From Nevskiaceae bacterium (GTDB lineage: Bacteria > Pseudomonadota > Gammaproteobacteria > Nevskiales > Nevskiaceae), in NCBI GenBank assembly GCA_004297005.1, contig SCVA01000022.1, positions 1 through 64,000 of the forward strand: a stretch of DNA of 64,000 nucleotides, in the 5' to 3' direction. The notes under the pieces were generated by a model. The model was not told where the DNA came from. It searched no databases and worked only from the letters and a program-made list of their open reading frames with translations. Both the position numbers and the translations under genes were made by a program. Positions 9,105-19,537 of this stretch are shown in pieces. The stretch's first letter is position 1, and every line of letters begins with the position of its first letter.

Positions 9105-10177
9105 CGGCGAGCCCGAACGTCGAGGATCGCGGCGGCAGCGTCCGCCACGGCGAGGAGCTGCCGGTCGCCAAGATCGGCGACTGGCTGCGCGCCCAGGGCG
9201 TGGTGCTGGAGGGCGAGCCGCAGGTCACGCAGTTTTCCGGCGGCGCGTCGAACTGGACCTATCGCCTGCAGTACGCCAACCGTGATCTCATCCTGCGTCG
9301 CCCGCCGGCCGGCACCAAGGCCAAGGGCGCGCACGACATGGGCCGCGAGTACACCGTGCAGTCGGCGCTGAAAACCGTCTTCCCCTACGTGCCGACCATG
9401 GTCGGCCTGTGCAAGGACGAGTCGTTGATCGGCAGCGAGTTCTACGTGATGGACCGCATCGCCGGCATCATCCCGCGCAAGAACCTGCCCAGGGGCCTGA
9501 CGCTGACCCCGGCGCAGACCCGCCAGCTCTGCACCAACATGCTCGACAAGCTGATCGAGCTGCACCGCGTTGACGTGAAGGCGACTGGCCTCGAAAGCCT
9601 GGGTAAAGGCTCCGGCTACGTGAAACGCCAGATCGACGGCTGGTGCGACCGCTGGGCCAAGGTGCCGACCTGGAACGTCAGCGCCTTCAGGGGCGTGCAG
9701 AACTGGCTGAAGGCCAACATGCCGGACGATGTCGCCAACGTGGTGATCCACAACGACTGGCGCTTCGACAACCTGGTGCTGTCCAGCGAAGACCCGACCC
9801 GGGTGATCGGCGTGCTCGACTGGGAGATGGCGACCCTCGGCGACCCGCTGATGGAACTGGGCTGCATCATCGCCTACTGGTCAGAGGCCGGCGACGATCG
9901 TCTGGCGCAGTACATGCGCCGCCAGCCGACGCACCTGCCGGGAATGTTCACCCGCAAGGAGGTGGTCGAGTACTACCTCACCAAGTCCGGCTTCAAGTGC
10001 GAGAACTGGGCCTTCTACGAGGCCTATGGCCTGTTCCGGCTGGCGGTGATCATCCAGCAGATCTACTTCCGCTATCACAAGGGTCAGACCGACAACCCGG
10101 CGTTCAAGAACTTCTGGCTGATGGCCAACTACCTCGGCTGGCGCGCGCGCCGGGTCATCAAACAATCCGGCATCTGA
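9101..10177 (+). CDS. APH-type phosphotransferase, kinase-domain partner of the ACAD
   Basis: A 358-residue protein of the aminoglycoside-phosphotransferase/kinase-like fold. FSGGASNWTYRL is the nucleotide loop, VVIHNDWRFDNLV carries the catalytic Asp, and VLDWEMATLGDP the metal-binding Asp. It matches the N-terminal domain of ACAD10/11, so it may phosphorylate a hydroxyacyl-CoA rather than an antibiotic. The start is GTG, overlapping the dehydrogenase stop (GTGA), which implies translational coupling. It ends one base before the next start codon. An antibiotic-kinase role is unlikely given the context. Confidence 0.88.
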
Positions 10178-10178
10178 A

Positions 10179-10871
10179 ATGGGCGCTATCTATCTCATCC
10201 GCCACGGCCAGGCGAGCTTCGGCCACAGCAATTACGACCAGCTCTCGAAGGCCGGTTTCGAGCAGGCGCGCGTGCTCGGCGAGCACCTGTGTACCCGCCT
10301 GCCGGAAATCGACGCCGTCTACCTCGGCAGCATGCGTCGCCACCGCGAGACCGCCGAGACCTGTCTGGCCGCCATGGGCCAGACGCTGACGCCGGTCGAG
10401 CATCCCGGCTACAACGAGTACGACCACGAAGAAGTCATCGCCCGCCACGAGCCACGCTATGCCGACAAGCGGGTAATGCAGGTGGAGCTGGCGCAGACCG
10501 GCGATCCCAAGCGCGCCTTCCAGGCGATGTTTGCCAAGGCCATCGACCGCTGGGTGGGCGGCGAGGCCGATGACGACTACACAGAGTCCTGGCCGGCGTT
10601 CAAGCAGCGTTGCGTAAGCACGCTGGACGAGACCCTGAGTCAATTGGGCTCTTCGAAGACCGCCCTGGTGTTCACCTCCGGCGGCGTCATCAGCGCCCTG
10701 GCCCAGCGTCTGCTACAGATCCCCGACTCCAATCTGCTGGCGCTGAACTGGAACATCGCCAACGCCAGCGTCAGCAAACTGCTCTACAGCGCGCGTGGGC
10801 TGACGCTGTCGAGCTTCAACGAGCACGGGCACTTCGAAGGGCCTCAGGGCAGGCTGCTGACTTTTCGCTGA
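10179..10871 (+). CDS. histidine-phosphatase-superfamily protein with an altered second motif
   Basis: A 230-residue member of the phosphoglycerate-mutase-like histidine phosphatases. The phosphoacceptor motif LIRHGQA is intact (H9). The second motif, usually SHGG, reads FTSGGV, so the second catalytic His appears to be Ser. It begins one base after the phosphotransferase stop and closes the operon. A role in handling a phosphorylated intermediate of the ACAD/phosphotransferase pathway is inference; weak activity or a non-catalytic role is also possible because of the missing His. Confidence 0.82.
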   Translation: MGAIYLIRHGQASFGHSNYDQLSKAGFEQARVLGEHLCTRLPEIDAVYLGSMRRHRETAETCLAAMGQTLTPVEHPGYNEYDHEEVIARHEPRYADKRVMQVELAQTGDPKRAFQAMFAKAIDRWVGGEADDDYTESWPAFKQRCVSTLDETLSQLGSSKTALVFTSGGVISALAQRLLQIPDSNLLALNWNIANASVSKLLYSARGLTLSSFNEHGHFEGPQGRLLTFR

Positions 10872-10885
10872 GGCCCCGCTGACCC

Positions 10886-11668
10886 TCACATCTGCCGGAA
10901 GTGGTGCAGGTAACTGCGACTGACCGGCAGCATCTCAGAGCTGCCTTTCAGGTGCACAGTGGCAGTCTCGTTGTCGCCGCGGCTCACATGACTGACCGCA
11001 CGCAGGTTCACCACCGCCGAGCGATGCACCTGTACAAACTGCTCCGGGTCGAGCTGCGCGAGCAGTTCCTTCAGCGGCGTGCGCACCAGCGCCTCGCCGC
11101 CGGTGCCACCGTCACCGCGCCAGACGATGGCGGTGTACTTGCTATCGGAACGCAGGTAGTCGATCTCGTCCACCGCGATCAGCCGCAGCGTCGACCCGAC
11201 CTGGGCACGAATCCAGCGCAGCGGCGCCGGCTTGGCGCCGCCCCGCAGTTGATCGGCAAGATGCTGCAACAGCGCTTCGAGGTTCTGTGGCACCGCAGCC
11301 ACCGTCAGCCGCTCGTGCAGGCGTGCCACAGTTTCGGCTAGCCGCGCCGGCTCCACCGGCTTGACCAGATAGTCCAGCACCCCCTGTTCGAAAGCCTGCA
11401 CCGCGTACTGGTCGTAGGCGGTGACGAACACCAGTTGCGCCCGCCGGCCGATCTGGCGCGCGGCCTCGATGCCGGACAGGCCCGGCATGTGCACGTCCAG
11501 AAAGCAGACCTGCGGCTGATGCCGCTCGAACAGCTCAACCGCCTCGCGGCCATTGCGGGCCTGGGCCACTACCTGCAACTGCGGCCAGACCTGCGCCAGC
11601 TGCGCCACCAGCGCCTCGCGCAGCAAGGGTTCGTCGTCGGCGATCAGCGCGGTGGCAGCGCTCAGCAT
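10886..11668 (-). CDS. LytTR-type response regulator
   Basis: A 260-residue response regulator. The receiver domain (about 1-125) has the acidic pair D11-D12, the phosphorylatable D58 in CFLDVHMPG, and the Lys in YLVKP. The C-terminal LytTR DNA-binding domain (about 160-258) is recognised from 'LIAVDEIDYLRSDSKYTAIVW', 'FVQVHRSAVVNLRAV' and 'LPVSRSYLHHFR'. Its start overlaps the kinase stop by one base. It resembles the AlgR/LytR regulators of envelope and motility genes, but the targets cannot be told here. Confidence 0.92.
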   Translation of the reverse strand: MLSAATALIADDEPLLREALVAQLAQVWPQLQVVAQARNGREAVELFERHQPQVCFLDVHMPGLSGIEAARQIGRRAQLVFVTAYDQYAVQAFEQGVLDYLVKPVEPARLAETVARLHERLTVAAVPQNLEALLQHLADQLRGGAKPAPLRWIRAQVGSTLRLIAVDEIDYLRSDSKYTAIVWRGDGGTGGEALVRTPLKELLAQLDPEQFVQVHRSAVVNLRAVSHVSRGDNETATVHLKGSSEMLPVSRSYLHHFRQM

Positions 11669-12747
11669 CAGCGCGCCTCCTCGGCCGGCAGGTCCAGCTC
11701 GGCCAGCACGCCGCGTGGCTGCTGGGCTCCGATGCGCAACTCGGCGCGGCCGCCAAAGCCGAGCCAGAGGCGGTCGCGCAGCATCGTCAGTCCGCTGCCC
11801 GCCGCCCCACCACCCGGGCCGAGTCCGACGCCGGTGTCGCCAACCTGGATCAGGCAGCGATCACCGCGCCGCCACACTTCGATGTCGATGCGTCCACCTT
11901 CCTCGCTTGGGTCGATGCCGTGCCGGACCGCGTTCTCCACCAGCGTCAGCACCGACATCGGCGGACAGCGCTGCCCTAGTGCCGCAGGGTCGGCATGAAC
12001 CCGGTATTGCAGGCGGTCTGGAATGCGCATCTGCATCAGCTCCAGGTAGGCGCGCACCAGCTGCAGCTCTTGCTCCAGAGTCGGTGCGGAGTTCCGCAGC
12101 CGCGGCACCGCGGCGCGCAGATAGGCGCTCAGGCTGCGCAGCACCGCCGCCGCCTTCGGTGAACCGGCATCGACCAGGGCCTGGACGTTGGCCAGGGTGT
12201 TGAACAGGAAATGGGGCGCCATCTGCGCCTGCAGCAGATGCAGGCGGGCATCGAGGGCCTGCCGCTCCAGCTCGCTACGCTCTAGCTCGAAGGCTAGCGC
12301 CTGTTCGCGCGCAAGTGCGTCCTTCTGGCGCACCAGCGCCGCCAGCGCCGCCCAGGGCGCGATCAGCAGGCCGAGTATGCAGAACATGACGAAGCCCTCG
12401 CGCCGATCCTTCACCTGCCAGAAATGCGGCGCGCCCGGATCGGTGGACAGCACGTAGAACCCGTAGGTGCCAAGCGGCATCGCCAGCGCCACCGCGAACA
12501 CCTGCAAGGCCCAGCGCGCCAGCCAGCCAGGCAGGCGGCGCGGCCACTGCTCAAAAATGCCGAAAGCGAGCATGCCGACCAATCCGAGCGCGACCACCCG
12601 CACCAAGGCCGCCTGCATACCCGGGTCCCAGCCGAGTCCGAGCAGGAAACCCAGCACCAGAGAGAGCTTCATCGTCGCCCGCAGCCGTGGCCAGTTCAGC
12701 AGCAGGGCCAGGCCGCGTAGCTTGGTGGGTTCGGCGATAGCGGTCAT
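11668..12747 (-). CDS. LytS/YehU-type sensor histidine kinase
   Basis: A 359-residue integral-membrane kinase. Several hydrophobic helices fill residues 20-150, followed by a helical linker, the His-kinase block MAPHFLFNTLANVQ (phosphoacceptor His), and an ATPase domain with 'LVENAVRHGI' (N box) and 'GDTGVGLGPGGGAAGSGL' (G boxes). It is paired with the downstream LytTR regulator. A GTG at 12801 would add 18 residues; the ATG at 12747 is preferred because a TATTCT box lies 6 bases in front of it. The signal sensed is unknown. Confidence 0.88.
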   Translation of the reverse strand: MTAIAEPTKLRGLALLLNWPRLRATMKLSLVLGFLLGLGWDPGMQAALVRVVALGLVGMLAFGIFEQWPRRLPGWLARWALQVFAVALAMPLGTYGFYVLSTDPGAPHFWQVKDRREGFVMFCILGLLIAPWAALAALVRQKDALAREQALAFELERSELERQALDARLHLLQAQMAPHFLFNTLANVQALVDAGSPKAAAVLRSLSAYLRAAVPRLRNSAPTLEQELQLVRAYLELMQMRIPDRLQYRVHADPAALGQRCPPMSVLTLVENAVRHGIDPSEEGGRIDIEVWRRGDRCLIQVGDTGVGLGPGGGAAGSGLTMLRDRLWLGFGGRAELRIGAQQPRGVLAELDLPAEEAR

Positions 12748-12804
12748 GACCGGAGAATAGCGTCCCGCCAGGATACGGTCAGCGGGCGCGATACCGACCA
12801 CCGA

Positions 12805-13665
12805 TCAGAGCCTTGGCAACCACATTCCCATGGTGGCGGCGAGAACCCCGCCCAAGGTCATCAGCGTCAGCACCAGCACGCCGCCAGCGACCGCCAGCTG
12901 GGCACCCGGCCGACCACGACCCTGCACCCGCAGGTACAGCTCCAGCACCGCCAGCGGCAGCAAGTACTGCGCGAAGCCGAGAAAGCTCAGAAACGGGCCG
13001 GTGAAACTCTTCGGATCGAAACCCACCGGCGCCTGGTGGATGGCCAGCCAGAGCATCAGGCCGATGCGGAAGAACCAGACACCGCTGACAGCGAGGAACA
13101 GGCGCAGCGCCCAGCGCCGGTGGGCGTCGAAGCGGCGCTCACGAGCCAGTCGCCAAGCGATGCCGGCAAAGATCAGGATCAGCAGTGCATTGATGCTCAC
13201 CGAGATGTGCTGGGCCGCTCCGCCGACTGTGCCGCGTACCCAGGCCAGCGCCAGTCCGCCCAGGCTTAGAATCGCCGCCGACAGCAGGTATAGCCGTCCG
13301 TTCCAGCGATGGAAGCCGGGTGCGCGCCGGCGCAGCGCCGGCAGCAGTTGCAGGGCGCCGCCGGCGATGATTAGCACGACGAAGATCAGGTGCAGGCCGA
13401 GCACGATATTCAGCAGCCACTGGCCGGGCACATAGCCGTGAGCCAGCACCTTGTTCCAGTCCTGGAAGCGCCCCTGCAGGGCGGCACGGCCATAGAAGAC
13501 GGCGACGTAGATGGCGAACAGCGCCTGGCCGAACACCGCGGTGCCGAGCCAGAGGCCGCCGGAGATGCGCAGCAGCCGCAGCGCCCGACCTTGCTGGCCA
13601 CGCTGCCGGGCGCTGTCCTGAGAGACCGTCGGCGCGGCGGCGATGTCGAGAACGGAAGTGGTCAT
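12805..13665 (-). CDS. DUF2306 multi-pass membrane protein
   Basis: A 286-residue membrane protein with about seven or eight hydrophobic segments and the DUF2306 hallmark region ('HLIFVVLIIAGGALQLLPALRRRAPGFHRWNGRLYLL'), in which conserved histidines lie near the membrane face. The family has no settled function. It is the first gene of a three-gene leftward run with the kinase and the LytTR regulator, so it may take part in sensing or be a legacy target (inference). Confidence 0.8.
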   Translation of the reverse strand: MTTSVLDIAAAPTVSQDSARQRGQQGRALRLLRISGGLWLGTAVFGQALFAIYVAVFYGRAALQGRFQDWNKVLAHGYVPGQWLLNIVLGLHLIFVVLIIAGGALQLLPALRRRAPGFHRWNGRLYLLSAAILSLGGLALAWVRGTVGGAAQHISVSINALLILIFAGIAWRLARERRFDAHRRWALRLFLAVSGVWFFRIGLMLWLAIHQAPVGFDPKSFTGPFLSFLGFAQYLLPLAVLELYLRVQGRGRPGAQLAVAGGVLVLTLMTLGGVLAATMGMWLPRL

Positions 13666-13797
13666 GGCGTCGCTGCCTCAAGCGGAGTACGCCGGCAGGA
13701 TCGCGATGACGGTGTCGGCCTGAAAGCCGCTTGGCGACCGGCGACGGTTACGCGGTCATGGACGACGGCCGGCGGCGACGAGTAGCGGCGGCAATGA

Positions 13798-14067
13798 TCA
13801 GGACGGCAGCCTTCGGCGCAGTTCCAGCTCGTCGATACCGTCAATCTCGGCCAGCTTGCTGGTGGAGGTTTCGCCGCGAACGATGCGCACCGCCGACTTG
13901 GGCAGGTGCAGCACCTCAGCGAGCAGTTCGATCACCGCCTGATTGGCCTTGCCCTTCTCCGGAGCCACCGTCACCGACAGCTTGAGCGTCTCGCCCATCC
14001 AGCCGTTCACGGCATTGCGCGAGGCCTTGGGCGCGACCTTGAGCGACAGCCGCAGCGGTGCCGACAC
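13798..14067 (-). CDS. YggU/UPF0235 (DUF167) family protein
   Basis: An 89-residue protein of the DUF167 family, with the characteristic VAPKASRN and KGKANQAVIELLAE blocks and SAVRIVRGETSTSK near the end. The family is widespread and small, with no settled biochemical role. The start codon is GTG, 6 bases after the dnaJ stop, so it is probably read through from the chaperone operon. Confidence 0.88.
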   Translation of the reverse strand: MSAPLRLSLKVAPKASRNAVNGWMGETLKLSVTVAPEKGKANQAVIELLAEVLHLPKSAVRIVRGETSTSKLAEIDGIDELELRRRLPS

Positions 14068-14073
14068 GTCGCC

Positions 14074-15204
14074 TTACGCGATCTTGTCGAAGAACTGCTT
14101 GGCCTTGCTGAGCCAACTGGCCGACTCCGGCGTGTGCTTGCCGCTGTCGCCATCCACGGCCTCGCCGAAGGCACGCAGCAGGTCCTTCTGCTTGCGGTTG
14201 AGGTCCACCGGCACCTCCACCACCAGATTGCAGATCAGGTCGCCCTGCGGACCGCCGCGCACCGACTTCACGCCCATGCCGCGCAGCTTGAAGGTCTTGC
14301 CGCTCTGGGTGCCTTCCGGCACCTTGAGGCTGGCCTTGCCCTTGAGCGTGGGAACTTCCAGCTCGCCGCCCAAGCTGGCGGTGACGATGGATACCGGCAC
14401 CGTGCAGTACAGATCGCTGCCGTCGCGCTCGAAGAACTCGTGCGGCTTGACGTTGATCTGTACGTAGAGATCCCCGCTCTGGGCGCCACGGTCGCCGGGC
14501 TCGCCCTCGCCGCTCAGGCGGATGCGGTCGCCAGTATCGACGCCGGGGGGGATCTTCACTTCCAAAGTCTTGTCGCGCTTGAGCTTGCCGACGCCGCGAC
14601 AGCTCTTGCAGGGATCGGTGACGCTCACCCCCCGCCCGCGGCAGTGCGGGCAGGTCTGCTGCAGCACGAAGAAGCCCTGGCGCACCTGCACCTGGCCAGA
14701 GCCCTGGCAGGTCGGGCATTCGCGCGGCTTCTTGCCGTCGGCGGTGCCGTGGCCGTTGCAGGCCTCGCAATCGTCCCAGGTGGGAATCTTGATGGTCTCG
14801 GTGACGCCGAACACCGCCTGTTCCAGCGTCAGCTCCAGGAGATAGCGCAGATCGGAGCCGCGCCGCGGCCCACCACGGCTACCGCCACCACCGCCGCCAA
14901 AGATGTCCGCGAAGACATCGCCGAAGATGTCGGAGAAGCCACCGCCGCCACCGAAGCCCCCACCGCCGGCGCCACCGCGCTGCAGACCCTCGTGGCCGTA
15001 CTGGTCGTAGATCTTGCGCTTCTCGGCGTCGCTCAGAACCTCGTAGGCCTCGCTAATCTCCTTGAACGCCTCCTCGGCCGCCTTGTCACCCGGATTGCGG
15101 TCCGGGTGGTGCTTCATGGCGAGCTTGCGGTAGGACTTCTTCAGCTCCTCCTCGCTGACGGTTCTGACGACGCAGAGAACTTCGTAATAGTCGCGTTTGC
15201 TCAT
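14074..15204 (-). CDS. dnaJ: chaperone DnaJ (Hsp40)
   Basis: A 376-residue type I Hsp40 that delivers substrates to DnaK and stimulates its ATPase. J domain 1-70 with HPD at 33-35; Gly/Phe-rich linker about 75-125; four zinc-binding CxxCxGxG repeats ([32 protein letters not shown]); then the substrate-binding C-terminal domains. ATG at 15204 is chosen because everything upstream in frame is repeat sequence. The opening of the J domain is unusual: [14 protein letters not shown] where YEVLGVxxxAs.. is normal. No Shine-Dalgarno is visible, because hairpin repeats run to within a few bases of the start. It is separated from dnaK by the four-helix-bundle gene. Confidence 0.97.
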   Translation of the reverse strand: MSKRDYYEVLCVVRTVSEEELKKSYRKLAMKHHPDRNPGDKAAEEAFKEISEAYEVLSDAEKRKIYDQYGHEGLQRGGAGGGGFGGGGGFSDIFGDVFADIFGGGGGGSRGGPRRGSDLRYLLELTLEQAVFGVTETIKIPTWDDCEACNGHGTADGKKPRECPTCQGSGQVQVRQGFFVLQQTCPHCRGRGVSVTDPCKSCRGVGKLKRDKTLEVKIPPGVDTGDRIRLSGEGEPGDRGAQSGDLYVQINVKPHEFFERDGSDLYCTVPVSIVTASLGGELEVPTLKGKASLKVPEGTQSGKTFKLRGMGVKSVRGGPQGDLICNLVVEVPVDLNRKQKDLLRAFGEAVDGDSGKHTPESASWLSKAKQFFDKIA

Positions 15205-15212
15205 GGCGTGAG

Positions 15213-15298
15213 GACGGGCGCTTTGCGCCCTGTGAGGGCGGCGGCTGCGCCGCCTGTGAGGTCGCTCGCCGCGGCGCGGCTTGCTGTAAGGGAAAAGC
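15213..15298 (-). repeat. left hairpin repeat flanking the four-helix-bundle gene
   Basis: A chain of short hairpins separated by the spacer TGTGAG. The 45-bp core (15254-15298) read on the complement matches 40 of 45 bases of the right-hand core at 15681-15725, so the two form an inverted pair around the gene. The core ends 9 bases from the gene's stop codon. The outer part (15213-15253) holds two more hairpins and stops about 9 bases before the dnaJ start codon. Confidence 0.8.
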
Positions 15299-15307
15299 GT
15301 GAAAACA

Positions 15308-15673
15308 TCAGGACTGCTCGCGCTGCTGCTTGATGAGGGAACCCAATCCACCCAGCAAGGAGTGGACCTGCTTCTGAACAGGCTCAAGTTCCGCCGGGCT
15401 CAGATGGCCAACTTCGGCACAGACGATCAAGAGCGTATCGATTTCGGACAGGGAGCCGCGGGCGATGGTCAGGAACTGCAGAAACTCATTGCGGGTGGAG
15501 CGGGCCGCGCCCTCGGCGATATTGGTGGGCACACTGACGGCGGCGCGACGCAACTGCGAGGTCAGGCCGAACTGTTCGTCCCTCGGCAAGCGGCCCGAGA
15601 GCAGGTAGATCGCCTTCACCAGGGCGATCCCGTCTTGCCAGACCCGCAAGTCGTGGTGTCTGCGCCCCGTCAT
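15308..15673 (-). CDS. four-helix-bundle protein (S23 / 23S-rRNA intervening-sequence protein family)
   Basis: A 121-residue, almost wholly helical protein. [39 protein letters not shown] and '[20 protein letters not shown]' are the hallmark blocks of the S23/IVP four-helix-bundle family. The family was first found inside insertions in 23S rRNA and is structurally akin to the Avd accessory protein of diversity-generating retroelements; its function is unknown. It sits between dnaK and dnaJ, where no gene is usual, and is enclosed by an inverted repeat pair only 7-9 bases from each end of the frame. That makes it look like cargo of, or a partner of, the repeat. Confidence 0.9.
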   Translation of the reverse strand: MTGRRHHDLRVWQDGIALVKAIYLLSGRLPRDEQFGLTSQLRRAAVSVPTNIAEGAARSTRNEFLQFLTIARGSLSEIDTLLIVCAEVGHLSPAELEPVQKQVHSLLGGLGSLIKQQREQS

Positions 15674-15680
15674 GACCGAT

Positions 15681-15782
15681 GCTTCTCCCTCTCAGCAAGC
15701 CGCGCAGCGGCGAGCGCCCTCACAGCAGAAGCGGGGCTAAAGCCCCGCTTCTGCGACCTCACAGCGAGCGCAGCGAGCGCCC
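15681..15782 (+). repeat. right hairpin repeat flanking the four-helix-bundle gene
   Basis: The core 15681-15725 is the inverted partner of 15254-15298. It is followed by a long perfect hairpin (arms of 12 bases, AGAAGCGGGGCT.. / ..AGCCCCGCTTCT, within 15726-15753), a second CTCACAG spacer, and a short GCGAGCGCAGCGAGCGC dyad. It abuts the dnaK stop codon at 15783 with no bases to spare. Confidence 0.8.
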
Positions 15783-17708
<1,926 letters not shown>

Positions 17709-17756
17709 GGTTTGTACTTGCTCCGCGTTGTTTCGTTGACGTTGACTGCTCTGTAA

Positions 17757-17782
17757 GTAAGTGGACTGTCGCCGTTTTCAAG
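17757..17782 (-). promoter_or_regulatory. sigma-32-type promoter of dnaK
   Basis: Complement of 17776-17782 reads CTTGAAA, an exact sigma-32 -35 element. Eleven bases on, complement of 17757-17764 reads CCACTTAC, a partial match to CCCCATnT. The spacing is at the short end of the range. It would let dnaK be induced independently of grpE. Confidence 0.5.
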
Positions 17783-17799
17783 TGGCGCGGTTCGCCGAT

Positions 17800-18348
17800 T
17801 CAGCCGCCGCCCTGGCTCACCACCACCAGCGCCGGGCGCAACAGGCGGTCGTGCAGGCTGTAGCCCTTCTGCATCACGCTCAGCACATGATTGGCCGGCA
17901 GCTCGCCGCTGGGCGCCATGCTCATCGCCTGGTGATGCTCGGCGTTGAACGGCTGCCCGTGGGGGTCGATCTGGCGCACGCCGTGCTTTTCCAGCGCCGA
18001 CAGCAACTGCTTGAGCGTCATCTGCACGCCATCGACCAGCGCCTTGGCGACGCCGTCAGGCACCGTGCCGGCTGCCTTCAGGCCCAGTTCCAGCGAGTCG
18101 GTGATGTGCAGGAAGTCCTTGAGGACTTCCTCGGAGGCGAACTTGCGGGCCTTGGCAGCCTCGTTCTCGGCGCGGCGGATGCGGTTCTCGGCTTCGGCGG
18201 CGGCGCGCAACTGGGCGTCGCGGGCGGCGGTCAGCGCCAGTTGGGCTTCGGCGAGTTGATCGCGCAGGCGCGCCAGTTCGGCTTCGGGGCTCAGACCCTG
18301 CTCGGGCGCGGCGGCGGCGTCCGGCGTCGGGTGGTGGGCGTCGGTCAT
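17800..18348 (-). CDS. grpE: nucleotide exchange factor GrpE
   Basis: A 182-residue GrpE, the ADP/ATP exchange factor for DnaK. An acidic and Ala-rich head is followed by a long coiled coil (about 25-85, 'LARLRDQLAEAQLALTAARDAQLRAAAEAENRIRRAENE') and the compact beta domain with 'GVRQIDPHGQPFNAEHHQAMSM' and 'HVLSVMQKGYSLHDRLLRPALVVVSQG'. It lies between hrcA and dnaK, the usual order. A short 61-base gap separates it from hrcA. Confidence 0.96.
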   Translation of the reverse strand: MTDAHHPTPDAAAAPEQGLSPEAELARLRDQLAEAQLALTAARDAQLRAAAEAENRIRRAENEAAKARKFASEEVLKDFLHITDSLELGLKAAGTVPDGVAKALVDGVQMTLKQLLSALEKHGVRQIDPHGQPFNAEHHQAMSMAPSGELPANHVLSVMQKGYSLHDRLLRPALVVVSQGGG

Positions 18349-18409
18349 GGTTCAGGGATAACAGTGTGGCGGCGCGCCGGCGGCACGCTCTCAAGGACTC
18401 AACTGGGGG

Positions 18410-19453
18410 TCAGGCGTCCGCTTTCAAGCCCTGGGACAGGGCCTTGGCCGTCTCGGCGACCAGCGGGATGATGCGATTGTAGGCCATGCGGGTGGGGCCG
18501 ATCACGCCCAGCACTCCGGCCACCTTGCCGTTCACCGTGTAGGGCGCGGACACCACGCTGCACTCGTCCAGCACCCGGTAGCCGGACTCCTCGCCGATGA
18601 AGATCTGAACGCCATCGGCAGCCAGGCACTGATCGAACAGGCCCAGCAGATCGCGCTTGCGGTCCAGGGCGTCGAATAGGCCACGCAGACGGGCCATGTC
18701 GTTCATTTCCTGGAAACCGAGCAGATTGGCGCCGCCGGAAACCAGATACCCCCCCTGCGGATGGTCGTCGCCGCGCAGCGCCGCTTCGGCCATGGCGGCG
18801 GCCTCGCGCAAGATCAGATTGACCCGGCCCTGGGCGTCGGAGACCTCGTCCACCATCGCCCGCCGCAGGCTGACCAGATCGCGGCCGGCGAAGTGCTCGT
18901 TGACGGCGTTGGCGAAGCGCTCCAGTTCATCGGCGCCATACGGCCGGCTGGTGTGGATGACGCGGTTCTGCACTTCGTGCTGGTTGACCACCAGGATCAC
19001 CAGCACCCGGTTGTCGGACAGCGGCAGGAACTGGATCCGCCGCAGCACCGCCAGATTGCGCTTGGGCACGGTGACCACGCAGGCCATCCGCGAGAGCTGC
19101 GAGAGCAGCTGGCTGGCGGCCTGCACCAGATCGTCGGCGGCGCGGTAGCCGGGAGCCAGCTCCTCGGCGATCTGCACCCGCTCCTGCTCCTCCAGGTGCT
19201 CGGGCGAGAGCAACTGGTCGATGAAGTAGCGGTAGCCGCGGGTGGTGGGGATGCGCCCCGCCGAGGTATGCGGCGAGGCGACCAGGCCAAGCTGGTCGAG
19301 GTCGGCCATCACATTACGGATGGTGGCCGGCGAGATGCCCAGCGCCGCCGCCCGCGAGAGGGTGCGTGACCCGACCGGCTCACCGTCCTGAATATAGCGC
19401 TCGACCAGCAGCTTGAGCAGGTCGGCGGCACGCGGATCTAGGCGAGAGGTCAT
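18410..19453 (-). CDS. hrcA: heat-inducible transcription repressor HrcA
   Basis: A 347-residue HrcA repressor. The N-terminal winged helix has 'LKLLVERYIQDGEPVGSRTLSR' and 'ISPATIRNVMADLDQLGLVASPHTSAGRIPT'. The GAF-like core and dimerisation region follow, with 'GVLGVIGPTRMAYNRIIPLVAETAKALSQGL' at the end. ATG at 19453 is chosen; an upstream in-frame start would extend through the promoter and into nadK. HrcA normally binds CIRCE elements, but no TTAGCACTC-type dyad is seen upstream of hrcA, grpE or dnaK, so its operator may lie elsewhere, for example at groESL outside this window. Confidence 0.95.
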   Translation of the reverse strand: MTSRLDPRAADLLKLLVERYIQDGEPVGSRTLSRAAALGISPATIRNVMADLDQLGLVASPHTSAGRIPTTRGYRYFIDQLLSPEHLEEQERVQIAEELAPGYRAADDLVQAASQLLSQLSRMACVVTVPKRNLAVLRRIQFLPLSDNRVLVILVVNQHEVQNRVIHTSRPYGADELERFANAVNEHFAGRDLVSLRRAMVDEVSDAQGRVNLILREAAAMAEAALRGDDHPQGGYLVSGGANLLGFQEMNDMARLRGLFDALDRKRDLLGLFDQCLAADGVQIFIGEESGYRVLDECSVVSAPYTVNGKVAGVLGVIGPTRMAYNRIIPLVAETAKALSQGLKADA

Positions 19454-19459
19454 AACTGC

Positions 19460-19488
19460 AATGTGGGAATCGTCGGGACGACTGTCAA
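19460..19488 (-). promoter_or_regulatory. hrcA promoter, predicted leaderless
   Basis: Complement of 19483-19488 is a perfect TTGACA, followed after 17 bases by CACATT (complement of 19460-19465), and then exactly 6 bases to the ATG. The same segment can be read as sigma-32-like (CTTGAC-N16-CCCACATT). Either way transcription should start at or next to the start codon. Confidence 0.6.
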
Positions 19489-19525
19489 GATTCAAGCCGC
19501 CGCTTTTTTTGCCGCCGCCTCCCCC

Positions 19526-19531
19526 TACAAT
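19526..19531 (+). promoter_or_regulatory. nadK -10 box, predicted leaderless
   Basis: TACAAT lies exactly 6 bases before the nadK ATG at 19538. No Shine-Dalgarno and no good -35 are visible. The expected transcription start falls on the start codon. Confidence 0.5.
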
Positions 19532-19537
19532 CGACAC

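Noticed and set aside
12748..12801. GTG start at 12801 for the LytS-type kinase
   Set aside because: Possible, but the added 18 residues are not family-like and a -10 box lies 6 bases before the ATG at 12747.
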